Of a stretch of DNA of 64,000 bases, positions 48,001 to 59,182 are shown one piece after another. A model generated the notes under the pieces. It saw only the letters and a list, made by a program, of their open reading frames with translations. It was not told the origin of the DNA and did no database searches. A program made the position numbers and the translations under genes. The DNA comes from Astropecten irregularis (lineage: Eukaryota; Echinodermata; Asteroidea; Paxillosida; Astropectinidae): the NCBI GenBank assembly GCA_963971285.1, contig OZ020247.1, positions 8,390,614-8,454,613 on the forward strand, in the 5' to 3' direction. Numbering within the stretch: the stretch's first letter is position 1; every line of letters starts with the position of its first letter.

Positions 48001-48657
48001 CAAAGCACTGTACATTATTATTATCCCTGGTCATCATTGGGCCATAATTTACATTCCTGAAACCATCTCAACTCCCTGGGGAGCATACAGCCCCGGCAAC
48101 TGTAGGATGCACAGAGACCAAGGGCCTGTTTGTTTAATGCACGGGATCCCAGATTTGTGGATCCACGTCCTGTGCAGGGTACGCTAACATGGGATTCAGA
48201 TCAGTAGAATCTGTGATCCTGTTCATTAAACAAACGTTGGAGTGGTCATTGAGCTTAATGATTGAGTTCAATAGCTGTAGTGAACTACAACTATCCCAAA
48301 TGTGGCCCAAGCAGGGTGGGGAGCACCTTGCTGACTGAACTGGCCCATGTTCAAAGAATGTAGAATTTGCCATACTGCACTGTGCTGAAATTTAATGGGT
48401 GCGAGAAAATGACTAGGCCAAATGGGTCAGGTGGAAGGGGGGTTACAGCTTAATGTTAGCTTCAACACTCCGTAGCTCACATTGCAGCATCTGATGTTTT
48501 ATCAGTAGGAGGCTTGAGCTTCACTATTTTGATTCACTTCTTATTTTGTCTAGTTCACTTTTCCTGTAAAATTGACTGAATGATTCCTTGTTCACAGCAA
48601 GCAACACGGGGCGACGGTGCATCTTATCAAAGAAGCCTCGGTCTTCACAGGTACTAA
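45076..48657 (+). CDS. ARL6IP4: ARL6IP4 / SRp25-like nuclear SR-rich protein, four exons
   Basis: Exons are 45076-46828, 47198-47312, 47581-47650 and 48598-48657; phases 1, 2 and 0 agree and give 665 residues. The large first exon codes a serine-rich N-terminus, a long Arg/His/Asp/Ser-rich region with many RS and RD dipeptides, and a Lys/Arg-rich block at about 500-556. The conserved end follows: APMTKQEYERQQ, HRLVRGDGEIIEEIV, RHRQINKQATRGDG. These are diagnostic of ARL6IP4, a nuclear-speckle protein linked to splicing. Human isoforms are much shorter (roughly 230-420 residues), so the N-terminal low-complexity region is expanded here. The ATG at 45076 is the first in frame after an upstream GTG. 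A candidate AATAAA lies at 49179. A second frame in the last exon suggests alternative 3' splicing (see 48598-57578). Confidence 0.92.
48122..48236. mobile_element. Small palindromic MITE, GGGCCTGTTTG ends, copy 2
   Basis: Shares GGGCCTGTTTGTTTAATGCA and GTGCAGGGTACGCTAA-type core with the copy at 7839-7959. It lies in ARL6IP4 intron 3. Confidence 0.75.
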
Positions 48658-51600
48658 GAAGGCAGACATCAACTACATTATCCAGGGCATCTTCTTCAAG
48701 CTTGGACGTCAAGATAACATCAGAGGTTTGTAGAGTGTCCACTATTCAGGGCGACTAATTCATACCACCTCGACTTGCAATGAATGACGAAGGTTCTGTG
48801 CCTGAATGATCAAATAGACGAAATGCGTTCGTCTGTTTTTTGTTTGTCTGCAATATGAGGATGAGACCTTGTAGCTCTCTAGTAACCTATTTGGTTCCCA
48901 AAATCCTCTGTGTATTTAATAATACACGGTCGTAGATGTTGGGAAATAACAGGAAAAGTCCTTGCCATCAAGCCTGTCCAAGCTTGATATTTGAAGGCCA
49001 CTAGTTTGGATGCGGATTCCAGGTATTTGGTTTTTCAGATTCAGGCTTGTTTTCATCAGTGATAAACGACTCCTGTCATGGGAATTGTCTTGACATCTGT
49101 AGGTTAAACTTGGGCTAGATCCTTCTTGAGCAAGAATTTTTGGCAATTTTACCCTCTTGTTCGAGGGCAACTGAGGAAAATAAAGTTCTGTGACCACTGG
49201 GGCGGCAAGGCAATCACACTTGGGCACTGGAGCAATTGCTTCTGTTGCTAGCATAAAGTACCAGTCTTCGGGCACCAAAGTAGTGACCAGGGGGCACCAA
49301 GGCAGTGGCCAAGGGCACCAAGGCAGCAACCAGGGGCACCAAGGCATTGACCAAGGGCAGTAAGGCAGAAGACCAGGGGCACCAAGGCATTGACCAAGGG
49401 CAGTAAGGCAGAAGACCAGGGGCACCAAGGCAGTGGCCAAGGGAACCAAGGCATTGAACAATGGAAGTATTAAGGCAGTGACAAATGGCACCAAAAAATA
49501 CCTCCATGAATGAGATTAGCCCCGAATGTGGAAAGTCAGTATCATAACTCGCAGTATAGTGCTGGGAAGTTATGCCTTTATTAGATTTATAGCAAGGAAC
49601 TTAGTTATTATTCGTTGCATTATTATCCATTCAGAACACATATCATTATCAAACATCTGCATGATATTTGGTATTTTGTCGTTATTTTGGTTTGGTTCAA
49701 GTCCATCCCTATTCCTTTGAAATTGAAAGAATGGACTGATGGTTTTTCCCAATATTTACTCTTTGTTTTGATATTCTTACAATGTCTTATATATAACGCA
49801 TACAGGCTTCGGCTGATACTTACATACCTAAGTTCATTAAGTTCATGAAACACCGCAATAGTAATTTTTGAGCGTATGAGGTATCCTTTTAAGATGAAAC
49901 TTCTCACCGAAACTGTAAAATGTTCTTTTTACCGACAGTTAAAATGTCATATGTTTTTCACTGCAGCTGCATACATGTACAATGTAATTTACTACAATCT
50001 GCAGGAATTTGATGGTTTTCCATTTGATCAGTGAATAATTATGTAAATTTTTACTTATCTCCAAACCCAATGTTGACATTGTCATATTTTGATTTATTTT
50101 AATTATTAAGTTTGATGGAAGAAAGGTGCAAATTTAGTTAATTGCCTTTCCATGAAAAGAAACTGTGCATTGCCAAAACTTAACCAAGTATCATACCAGG
50201 TCTTTCCTGCAAACACTACCTGAAAAAGCTGTTTAAACTATAAATCATATCAATTCCAGATTCAACCCAAGAATCAGAATGTATCAAGTCTCTTTTCTAA
50301 CAGTCTAAAGTATAAAAAAGTCCCCTAAAAACAGGCAGTTTTATTCAGTGGGGCATACACTGCAGTTTGGATTTTAGGTTGTAATAGGAGCACTAGGAAG
50401 GTTATTCTTTTTTCTGAAGTAGGGAGTCTGTTAAGGTAGTAGGTTGCTTGTTCAATAGTTATCCAGCCGCATATGGTTATCTTAGGAAGCGAGGAGTCTA
50501 TAGGCCTTAATACGAAACCAGGCTTGAGGCTAGGCTTGGGACTTAATATTTCGCTTCCGCCATTTGAGGCTCACAAGATGAACTGAAGGGATTGGGCCAC
50601 ACGACGAAGCCCAAGAAATGCTCCATTTCATTTAATAATAATAATAATAATAATAATAACTAGATGTGTTTGTTGACAAACACAGCTGTTTCGCATATGT
50701 TTTTATAAATAATATGAAAAACAAACATGAACGCAATTGTCCCAATACAGAGAAATTGCGGTGTTTTAATTGTCGTAAACAACTATAAGGAGCGTCGTCA
50801 CTCGTCCATTAATATACATATAGATACATGTACATACACACGACCATGAGAAACACAGAAATGGCAGAGTCTACTATAGGCCAGAGCGCAAAGTATGTAT
50901 GGTTGTGCATGGGCGGTGGAAACAGCAAAATGACTGATTTTCTAGCTCGTCGTACTACGTTTACATGTACATGTACACAATTGGCCTACTACTATGGATA
51001 GCCATATCAGCGGTCCAAGAATTTCCAAGGCCCGTGTTTTGTGTTATGTTTGACTCTAAATGGCAAAATTAATGATTAAAAAAAATCAACACAAATTCAA
51101 TCGATGACGTCATCATGACGTCACTTCACATTAGGGATACTAGTACCATTTCCTACCTACCCACCAAGTTTCATTTCGATCGGATATTCGCTTCTATGTG
51201 ATTCCGTGAAAAAATGGCAAAATTAATTATTCAAAAATCAATAAAAAATCAGCCAATGACGTCATCGTGACTTCACTTCAGATTTAGGATACTAGTACCA
51301 TTCCCTACCTATCCACCAAGTTTCATCACCATCGGATATTCCCTTATATGTGAATCGGAAAATCGGCTTTTTGATGACGTCATCATGACGTCACCACTTT
51401 TTGGTATTTTGTGGCATATGCCTATAACCTAACAAACATTTTACCGAAAGAATTTTGAAATTGCCATTTGTCGTTCAGGAGATATAAAGAAAAGGTCCAG
51501 AAATTGAATAATTCGTATAAAATCACACGATGACGTCATCGACATGTGACTGCAATTTTTGTCTATAACACGTCCCCATATACTTGCATACCAAGTTTGA

Positions 51601-54600
51601 GTTGCATCGGACTTGCCGTTCCGGAGATAAAGAGCCCTAAAATTTGCACTTTTATGATGACGTAATTATGCACGTGATGACGTCACGATGACGTACATAC
51701 GCGGGACACTATTCGGGGTGGTGGTCTAACTATGTGCCAAGTATAAAGTTGATCGGAATTGGCATAATGGTAGAAGTGGCTCTTAGAAAACCCCTGTGTT
51801 ATGTCTATATGGGAAACAAGTGGGGGGGGGGGAAAGGAAAAAAAAGGAAAAAAAAATAAATAAATAACAAAAACAAAAGCTGTTCCGCTGCATGCGAAAC
51901 AGCTAATAATTTGGGAGGCTAATCATCCTTACTTCAACGTGATTGAGTAGCAGGCTCCGCCTTCATGGGCGCCCTTGGCTGCCAGCCACATCAACTCATA
52001 TATGATCACAGAGTACAGCCTGAGATCGAAAGTGTTTGATTTTTGTGGAGGGAGGAAAACTGCATCACCTGGAGAAAAACCCTCGTATTATAGGTGAGAA
52101 CCAACCCACAACTCTACTCACATATGACCCAGGCCGGATTCGAACCTGGGCCACATTTGTGAGAGGCGAGTGTCTAACGCACTTGCCACCTATGCCCCCA
52201 TATGGCGTTACCAAAATAAATTCCAAGCCTAGCCTCAAGCCTCATTTCGTAAAGGCCCTTAGAGGTCTTGTAGGCTCAGATTCTTAAAGATGAGTGACTC
52301 TTAATGAAGCTGAGGGTCTGAAGTTGTAGGGTCAGACTGTTTGCTACCTAAGTAGCCCTGCAACTACGGGGGTTTTAATAGCTTTTGAAGTCAGGAGTGT
52401 GTAAAGTTATTTTGAGTTCGACTGCTTAGTCTTGAAGTATCCGGCAAGCAGCAGGGAGTTTGTATTAAAGTTGTGTAAGATACTGAAATGTACATGTAGG
52501 GTTGATTACACCACCGTTACTTGCCAGGTTGAAAGATCATGTGCTTCATTGTCATTTAAAGCGTGCTCTGATAGTTACTTAGTGTAGGTTTTGAGATTCT
52601 CGTTGTGCGCTTAAATAGCGCATTTTGCATTATTGAAGAGGGCGCTATTTATGTTTCAAATTTCTTTCTTCCGCTTGATCTTTTAAAAGATCAAAAATAA
52701 AAGAGAAAAGACTGTTTATGGTGGTTTTTCACTGTTTTCTCAAAAAGTGGGCACTGTATGGGACTGAAATTTTCACAGATGACTGTTATTGTATCTGTCA
52801 TGATATTTTTGCCCATGAATCTGTTTTTTGTTTTAAATAAAAACCAAAGTATGATATTACCTTTAAAGGATGTATCATACTGGTTTTTGTCAAAGAAGTA
52901 CAGATTCATGGGCAAAAATATCAAGGAAGATACAGTCACAGTCATCTATGAAAATTGCAGTCCCATACGGTGCCCACTTTTTGAGAAAATCTTGGAAAAC
53001 CGCTACAGTATTTCTTAAGTCTTTTCTCTTTAATTTTGATCTTTTAAAAGATCAAAAAGATTTTCGGTTGTTGTTTTACTAATTTCTGGATAAATACACC
53101 ATTTCAGGCGGAACAATTTTAAGGGTAGGTTTCTACTAGCATCATCTTCATATCCAGTAAGTTATACGTAAATCTGTGAACATTTCTGTTTTGGTTTCTT
53201 ACCAAAGTATGATACTACCTTCAAGGTATTAAATGTATCTTGTTTCGTTTGAAAGGCGAAGAAAGTGTTCATACTTAGAAGCTCCAATAGTGTAGCACAT
53301 AGCATAGTTACGTGTACGTACATGTACATGTAGATAGTTCAGCTATATATTATAGTGAAGTGTGTTTTTTTTTTACATCATTTTTAGTTAATTGCGTGCT
53401 TCATGTTTGCCAAAAAGATGTTTTCAAGGCAATTCATAAAGAATCTCAAACTTCCAAAACTTGCCAGGTTTTTTGTTGTTATAATGTGCTTCAGAAATTA
53501 CATTTTCAGTTTTTTTTTTTTATCTTGAGCTTAATTCCATCGTTGACCATTTTTGTTACTACATGTACATGTATTTGTGCTGTATATTTATAACCAATAA
53601 CATATCAAGCCATGTGATCTGTACTAGCAGTATTCTTTTTTTGTGTTTTTAAAAATTGGAATAGAAAAAAGGCCGGCAATATTTGTAATTATGAAGTTGC
53701 TGTTAGCCTTCATGCAATTGTTTCATGAAAGCGTTTGACTTGAGAATGCGCATGTCAGCGGGCTGAGTCAGTGCCGAGGATGTGAAGAATCAACTCATTT
53801 TAATTTGACAAGCATACGCTATCTAGAGGAAACCATTGCAATGGGATGGTACTGCAAGATTTTTGCAGGGCACTGAATCATGGCCTGTAAACCCGGGCTC
53901 TGTAACCATATCTGGGGCTCAACGGCCCAGATTGAAGCTATCAATAGGCCTAATTCTTTAGTATTGTGTATGAATTCTTGCAGATCCAGGAAGGTTACTT
54001 CACACGATACCCACCAAGGGCTTTAGTCCTTATCAAAATTGAAGAGTATTAATTCAAAACAGGAGATTAGAGTGTAAACTGCTATAACGAACACAGTGGG
54101 ATCTACAAAAATTGTCCTTCATAGTGGTCGGTCGTTATAGCGATTCTAAACAACATTTTGTACACAGAAATTGGGAGCCTAGGATGATGTTCGTTACAGC
54201 CAAATGTTTGATTTAGCGGTGTTTGTTAAAACGGCTTTGTACTGTATGTATATCGCACTTCTGATAATCTTTTTGCCATGGACAGTGTTCAAAACTGTTG
54301 CTAGCCTTGCTAGGTAACATTATATTATGATTTAGAAGGGAATTTAACTGGTATTTTATCTGATGGTAACATTGCGCTGTCTTAAACTTGTGTACAAGCC
54401 TGTTTGGGAATTTAGTTTGCAATAATGTCTGGTACGCTTCAAATGCTCAACAATTATTTCATTGCCGGAATTACATTCGAGATGTGAATGGACGAATTCA
54501 TGCACTTTCTGCCTTGGAACGATCTGGTGCCTTTAATGTCATTCTCATCCGATACCAAGTAGTGTATTAGTGCTGGACCTCTCTTAATATCATAAGCATG

Positions 54601-57578
54601 AAGTAAGCTTACCCCAAATCATGACAACTATTTTTCTAACATTGGCACGAGATGATTATTTCAAACTTGAACATGAAAATGGCTTTTTGACTGTTTTATT
54701 AACTGCATTACATGGGAAATACAATGTAACATCACTGAATTGAAATGTTAAACATCATTTTGTTTCCTTGGTAAAACAGTCAGCGACTTGCTGATTTTTT
54801 TTATTCCAGTATTGTACAAGATATAAGTACATGGAGCAAGGTGACCCCTTGCCAAACAATGTATACATCAAATACTACAATCTTTTGCTACAAAATAAAT
54901 ATGTAAAATAAATTTTGCTCCAGGTAAAGTATGGTGCATAAACTGAGTATTTCTGAACAAATTGGGTCAAAACATTATGTCCTAATTCTGTAGGATATTA
55001 AAGAAAGTTTCTACAATAGATAGTCATTCCTAAATTAATGTAATGTAATTTGGTAAATGTATTTGACAACATGCAGTGCGATGTATTTTGCCTGGACATA
55101 ACATAATATGGTTCAGTCCTTTTTGATCTACTTGTAAATGGCAAATTTTTCTTGCATATCATCAATAAAAATGAATGTTTTCAACTGAACGAAGTTTTCT
55201 ACTGTCTCCATTTATAAGATTATGTGAAGATTGCCTTGTATCTTTTTCTCTTTATTAGTACATGTATGTATCTGAATCAGGGGTTATTACAGCAGATTTG
55301 GGCAGGATTTGACGATGGGTGTACATGATCTAGACACCATCACTGGGGCACAAACAACATGAAATAATGCGCCAACATTTATGAATAATGTATTACCACA
55401 AATGCTTGGAGTTAGGAGATCAAAACGTTTTGATCCTAGCGGGATCTTTCTCAAAGACTAAAGAGAGATCCTGCTAGGATCGAAACTTAAGGCTCACCTA
55501 TAAACTCCAAGCATTTTATGTATTTCAGGCCATTATTTTGGCCGATGATCAGTTTGCAACAGTTTATAATAATAATAATAATGGACATTATAAGCATGAT
55601 GCTTATTACTTGTATTGATTCTTTTTATTCAATATTTTTGAGTAATTTCGAATACAATGCTCTCACTAGTCCAAAAATAAGTTTAATTATCACCAAACGA
55701 GTTAAAATAAGGGCTGGTATTCATAAAAACGTAGCATATGCTTTTACTTCACTTTTCAAGTATTTAGCATGCACCATATTCATAAAAAGGGAAGGATTTG
55801 CTTATACTTTTAAGCATATGCTTCAGGTAAAAGTATCTCCTTCAAGACATCGAGCAAATACTAAAAGTAGAAGCATCTCCTTCTATACATATTCATAAAG
55901 AGTAGTATTAAGCATAAACTACAAGCATATCCTTGGAAAATTCTAAGGTTGCTCCAGACCAGGCTTGAACGTCTTTGTGATTACTTGTGCTTGGCGTGGC
56001 TGGCTACATTGAACTTGTGGAAGGTGCAGGGAGGAAAACAAATGTTTATAATGTCGGGCATGCAGTTGTATTTAGCCATCGTACTTCATGCGTTTTTATC
56101 ATTTTGGTGAAGAGAATGTGGACTGGCTAGCTACCCGTCACATCTTCGTCCGACATGCTGCCCGATGTTACCTCAGTGAGGAATGGTTCAAGTGGCGGAT
56201 CTAGAGAGGGTTTTGCGGGGTTTAGCGCAGACCAATGTATTATTAGTAACTATCAGTATTATAAATGGAGACCGAAAATGAGCACCCTTTAAAATTCTGG
56301 TCATTTTAATTACACCTTTTGCTTTCCAACCCCCCTGTTTTCTGAAGGCTAAATCTGCCCTAACTGTTCGGACTCATCTGTTCCCCCAGTATGGTAGTTC
56401 CCCCAATATGGTAGTACCCCCAGTATGGTAGTTCCCCCAGTAGTTCCCCTAGTATGGAGTAGTGCCCCCTAGTAGTTCCCCCAGTATGAAGTAGTGCCCC
56501 CAGTAGTTCCCCTAGTAGTTCCCCCAGTTTGAAGTAGTGCCCCCGGTAGTTCCCCCAGTAGTTCCCCCAGTATGGAGTAGTGCCCCCCGGTAGTTCCCCC
56601 AGTAGTTCCCCCAGTATGAAGTAGTGCCCCCAGTAGTTCCCCTAGTAGTTCCCCCAGTTTGAAGTAGTGCCCCCGGTAGTTCCCCCAGTAGTTCCCCCAG
56701 TATGGAGTAGTGCCCCCCGGTAGTTCCCCCAGTAGTGCCCCCAGTAGTTCTCCCCAGTATGGAGTAGTGCCCCCCAGTAGTTCCCCCAGTATGAAGTAGT
56801 GCCCCCAGTAGTTCCCCCAGTATGGAGTAGTGCCCCCCAGTAGTTCCCCCAGTATGAAGTAGTGCCCCCCGGTAGTTCCTCAAGTATGGAGTAGTGCCCC
56901 CTAGTAGTTCCCCCAGTATGAAGTAGTGCCCCCCGGTAGTTCCCCCAGTATGAAGTAGTGCCCCCAGAAGTTCCCCCAGTATGGAGTAGTGCCCCCAGTA
57001 GTTCCCCCAGTATGGAGTAGTGCCCCCTAGTAGTTCCCCCAGTATAGAGTAGTGCCCCCAGGTAGTTCCCCCAGTGTGGTAGTTCCCCCAGTATGGTAGT
57101 TCCCCCAGTATGGGAGTGAGTTCCCCCAGTATGGAGTAGTTCCCCCAGTATGGTAGTTCCCCCCAGTATGGTAGTTCCCCCAATATGGGAGTAGTTCCCC
57201 CAATATGGGAGTAGTTCCCCCAGTATGGAGTAGTTCCCCCAGTATGGAGTAGTTCCCCCAGTATGGAGTAGTTCCCCCAGTATGGAGTAGTTCCCCCAGT
57301 ATGGGAGTAGTTCCCCCAGTATGGGAGTAGTTCCCCCAGTATGGAGTAGTTCCCCCAGTATGGAGTAGTACCCCCAGTATGTTTGTCATTGTAATATGGT
57401 AGGCCTAATTCTGATCGGCTGTTCTCTTGTTTTCTGTCTCCTAGTGTTGGCGGAGCATCCGGACATGAGGCAGATCATGGCCGACGTAGCCAGGGAAAGA
57501 CTACAGAAGATCATTGAGAGCAGTGCCGAGAAGGACGGGTACCAGACCGCCGATGACGAAAACGATGAGTCCAATTAA
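48598..57578 (+). CDS. Alternative-frame C-terminal exon pair linked to ARL6IP4
   Basis: Two pieces, 48598-48725 and 57445-57578, join through a GT donor at 48726 and a strong pyrimidine-tract acceptor ending at 57444. Read in the frame not used by ARL6IP4, the first piece gives a protein-like sequence including EASVFTGTKKADINYIIQG and FFKLGRQDNIR. It ends in phase 1, exactly what the second needs to give VLAEHPDMRQIMADVARERL and an acidic tail ending DDENDESN. Codons are GC-rich at third positions, like the other exons here. ARL6IP4 exon 2 joined directly to 48598 (skipping the 70-bp exon 3) enters this frame and gives 709 residues. ARL6IP4 exon 1 joined to an internal acceptor at 48651 also works (653 residues). 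I do not recognise the tail. It could instead belong to an overlapping gene whose 5' exons I could not find. Confidence 0.5.
49179..49184 (+). terminator. Candidate ARL6IP4 poly(A) signal
   Basis: AATAAA lies about 520 bases after the ARL6IP4 stop, followed by a TG-containing stretch. Its use would give the short transcript without the 57445 exon. Confidence 0.45.
49275..49475. repeat. Tandem repeat, GGGCACCAAGGCA units
   Basis: Degenerate units of roughly 24-27 bp containing ACCAGGGGCACCAAGGCA. They explain the minus-strand Pro/Trp/Leu-rich ORFs. Confidence 0.85.
50660..51905. mobile_element. 1.2-kb interspersed element with TGACGTCA array
   Basis: Inserted in an (AAT)n tract. It starts near ATGTGTTTGTTGACAAAC and ends GCGAAACAGCTAATAA, with the motif AGCTGTTTCGCAT / ATGCGAAACAGCT inverted at the two ends. 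Inside, two related 170-bp units repeat (ACTAGTACCATT...CCAAGTTTCAT) and several TGACGTCA octamers occur. Confidence 0.6.
52125..52205 (-). repeat. tRNA-like SINE fragment
   Basis: GGATTCGAACCTGGG is a reverse B box, preceded by GGAGAAAAACCC, a phrase common in dispersed repeats of marine invertebrates. Confidence 0.55.
52676..53224. mobile_element. Head-to-head pair of TTAA-MITEs sharing one TTAA
   Basis: A half element in minus orientation (52676-52866, starting exactly at the central palindrome) abuts a full plus-oriented copy (52863-53224). They share the TTAA at 52863-52866. Confidence 0.8.
55700..55935. mobile_element. Imperfect palindromic element with AGCATATGC motifs
   Basis: Inverted pieces (TTCATAAA, AAGCATATGC, AAAGTA) are arranged around a centre near 55820. 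A related shorter element lies at about 58205-58330, ending TTTTTATGAATACGAGCC. Confidence 0.5.
56388..57376. repeat. CCCCC-rich minisatellite ahead of the 57445 exon
   Basis: About 1 kb of AGTTCCCCCAGTATGG-type units with variants (AGTGCCCCC, ATGGGAGT). It ends 68 bp before the exon at 57445. The open minus-strand frames with Gly/Tyr/Trp repeats are an artefact of the repeat. Confidence 0.95.
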
Positions 57579-57617
57579 AACCCAGATGAACCTAGTCCAA
57601 AATAGTCCAAAAGCTTG

Positions 57618-57623
57618 ATTAAA
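57618..57623 (+). terminator. Candidate poly(A) signal after the 57445-57578 exon
   Basis: ATTAAA lies 40 bases after the stop at 57578. It is a common variant hexamer and supports this exon being 3'-terminal. Confidence 0.35.
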
Positions 57624-58506
57624 CGCAAGAATCCAAAACTTGAGTTAGTATAACTTAATATTTGACGACTCCAAACAAAGAACAGACAATTATATTGTTC
57701 TTTCCAAAGAAACAAGGCACTGAAATAAGAACACAGTTACAAATGAATTCATTCCAATATTATTTCTTTATTGGAGAAAAAAAAACAATCACAATATTTA
57801 TGTACAATTGACATGCCAAGATCTGATGAATGTTTTCATGTTTTATGCCCTATAATTGGAGAAAAATCTCGATAAAAAATATTCTGTTCTGTAAACGAAG
57901 AATTTGCTCTAGCCATGACACGTCCCTTGATAAGTTTTTCAGATTGCGACTCAGTTTAGGACTTGATTTCATCGAAATGACACTTTTTGCTTTCCAACCC
58001 CCCTGTTTTCTGAAGGCCAAATCTGCCCTAACTGTTCGCCTGCACGGAGCCAAACAGTTGCTATCCTCTGACAATGGTTTCTTCTCTCAAATTGTTCATG
58101 TAATCCCATTAACATCAAACCAATCTGTATTCCACTGGCAATCGAATAGGTACTTTTAAGTACAAAACCACAAAACCACAAAGCATTAGCTTGAAGTTTG
58201 TAAGTCTAGTACCAAATGCTCGTTTTATGAATATGGAAACAAGTATAAGCTTCACCTTATGCTAAATACTTAGAGAAAAAGTACTTACTAGAAGTATTTA
58301 CTTGGAAGCACCTGCTAGTTTTTATGAATACGAGCCAAGGAGTATTTCCTGAACTGGAAATCATTCTGCAACTTACGTAGGAAATACAGTGCTAATTAAA
58401 AAAAGATGAAGTATTGGCCTAATAGATGCACAGTTTTATGATTGTAACCTTGATTGCGGTCACACACAAAACACCCAGTGGAATGACAGATAAGTTATTT
58501 GAGCAG

Positions 58507-58512
58507 TTTATT
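58507..58512 (-). terminator. Candidate poly(A) signal of the 312-residue gene
   Basis: AATAAA on the minus strand lies about 670 bases beyond the stop at 59183. Other matches exist further on, so the choice is tentative. Confidence 0.35.
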
Positions 58513-59182
58513 TCCATTTACTATGGGTCAAAAGGGGTTGTCCACACACAATTTCATATTGACCACAATGCTCTACCAAGTTATGAACTGAATTCTCCTC
58601 GGAGAAAGCTATAGCCTTCATGTTGTGGTACACCTACGGGAAATGGTCTTCATCAAGTAGGAACAAAAATGCATGCTTTACATACTGTCCTGAGACAATG
58701 AGCCCTAAATTGTTGAAATATTTCTCACATATAATTTGAACAGAAAATAGTATACAGATCAAGGTGAATTTGAATAAAATAGAGAATCTTCTGAGTCTTC
58801 GTTTAAAATGTATTTCATATGCTGCATCTCTTCTTCCAACATTGTTTCAAATTTTGTACATAACACTATACAACTTTGCACATACAGTGTACATGTAGAT
58901 CCTTGCCATTTGATTGGAGGAATGCACATCACATGTCAGGAACTCAAATTTACTGCGTTGCTGCGACATGGTCTAGCAATTTTTGGTACATTCACTTTAG
59001 GACGGGTGACCGTCCAACAATGTAGGACGACATTTGAATACCATACCAGCTAGCTAATCACTTAAATATAATAAATACATACTGTACAATATTAAGTACA
59101 AGTTCAAAAGGCACAACGGTTAAATTGAATTAAACAATGAATCGAAGATATAAATATATTTCAGTTGAAATTCGTTGACTGC

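Larger units (their letters stand above)
48726..57444. other. Region downstream of ARL6IP4, intron of the alternative transcript
   Basis: These 8.7 kb lack any convincing exon. They contain a tandem repeat at 49275-49475, a 1.2-kb repeat with TGACGTCA motifs (50660-51905), a tRNA-like SINE near 52130, a head-to-head TTAA-MITE pair (52676-53224), palindromes near 55700-55935 and the CCCCC-rich minisatellite at 56388-57376. Confidence 0.6.
57579..59182. other. Tail-to-tail intergenic region
   Basis: Presumed 3' UTRs from the plus-strand exon at 57578 and the minus-strand gene ending at 59183. It contains a 49-bp stretch near 57990 that also occurs at about 56318, and part of an AGTATTTA palindrome at 58205-58330. 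No exon is seen. Confidence 0.5.

Noticed and set aside
48916..49507. Minus-strand ORF of 192 codons rich in Pro, Trp and Leu
   Set aside because: Half of it is the GGGCACCAAGGCA tandem repeat and the rest shows no recognisable domain or splice support.
53312..55898. Plus-strand ORFs at 53312, 54388 and 55518
   Set aside because: AT-rich composition, no good splice signals and, for 55518, overlap with a palindromic repeat; no exon call is justified.
56512..57389. Long minus-strand ORFs rich in Gly, Thr, Tyr and Trp
   Set aside because: Entirely produced by the AGTTCCCCCAGTATGG tandem repeat.
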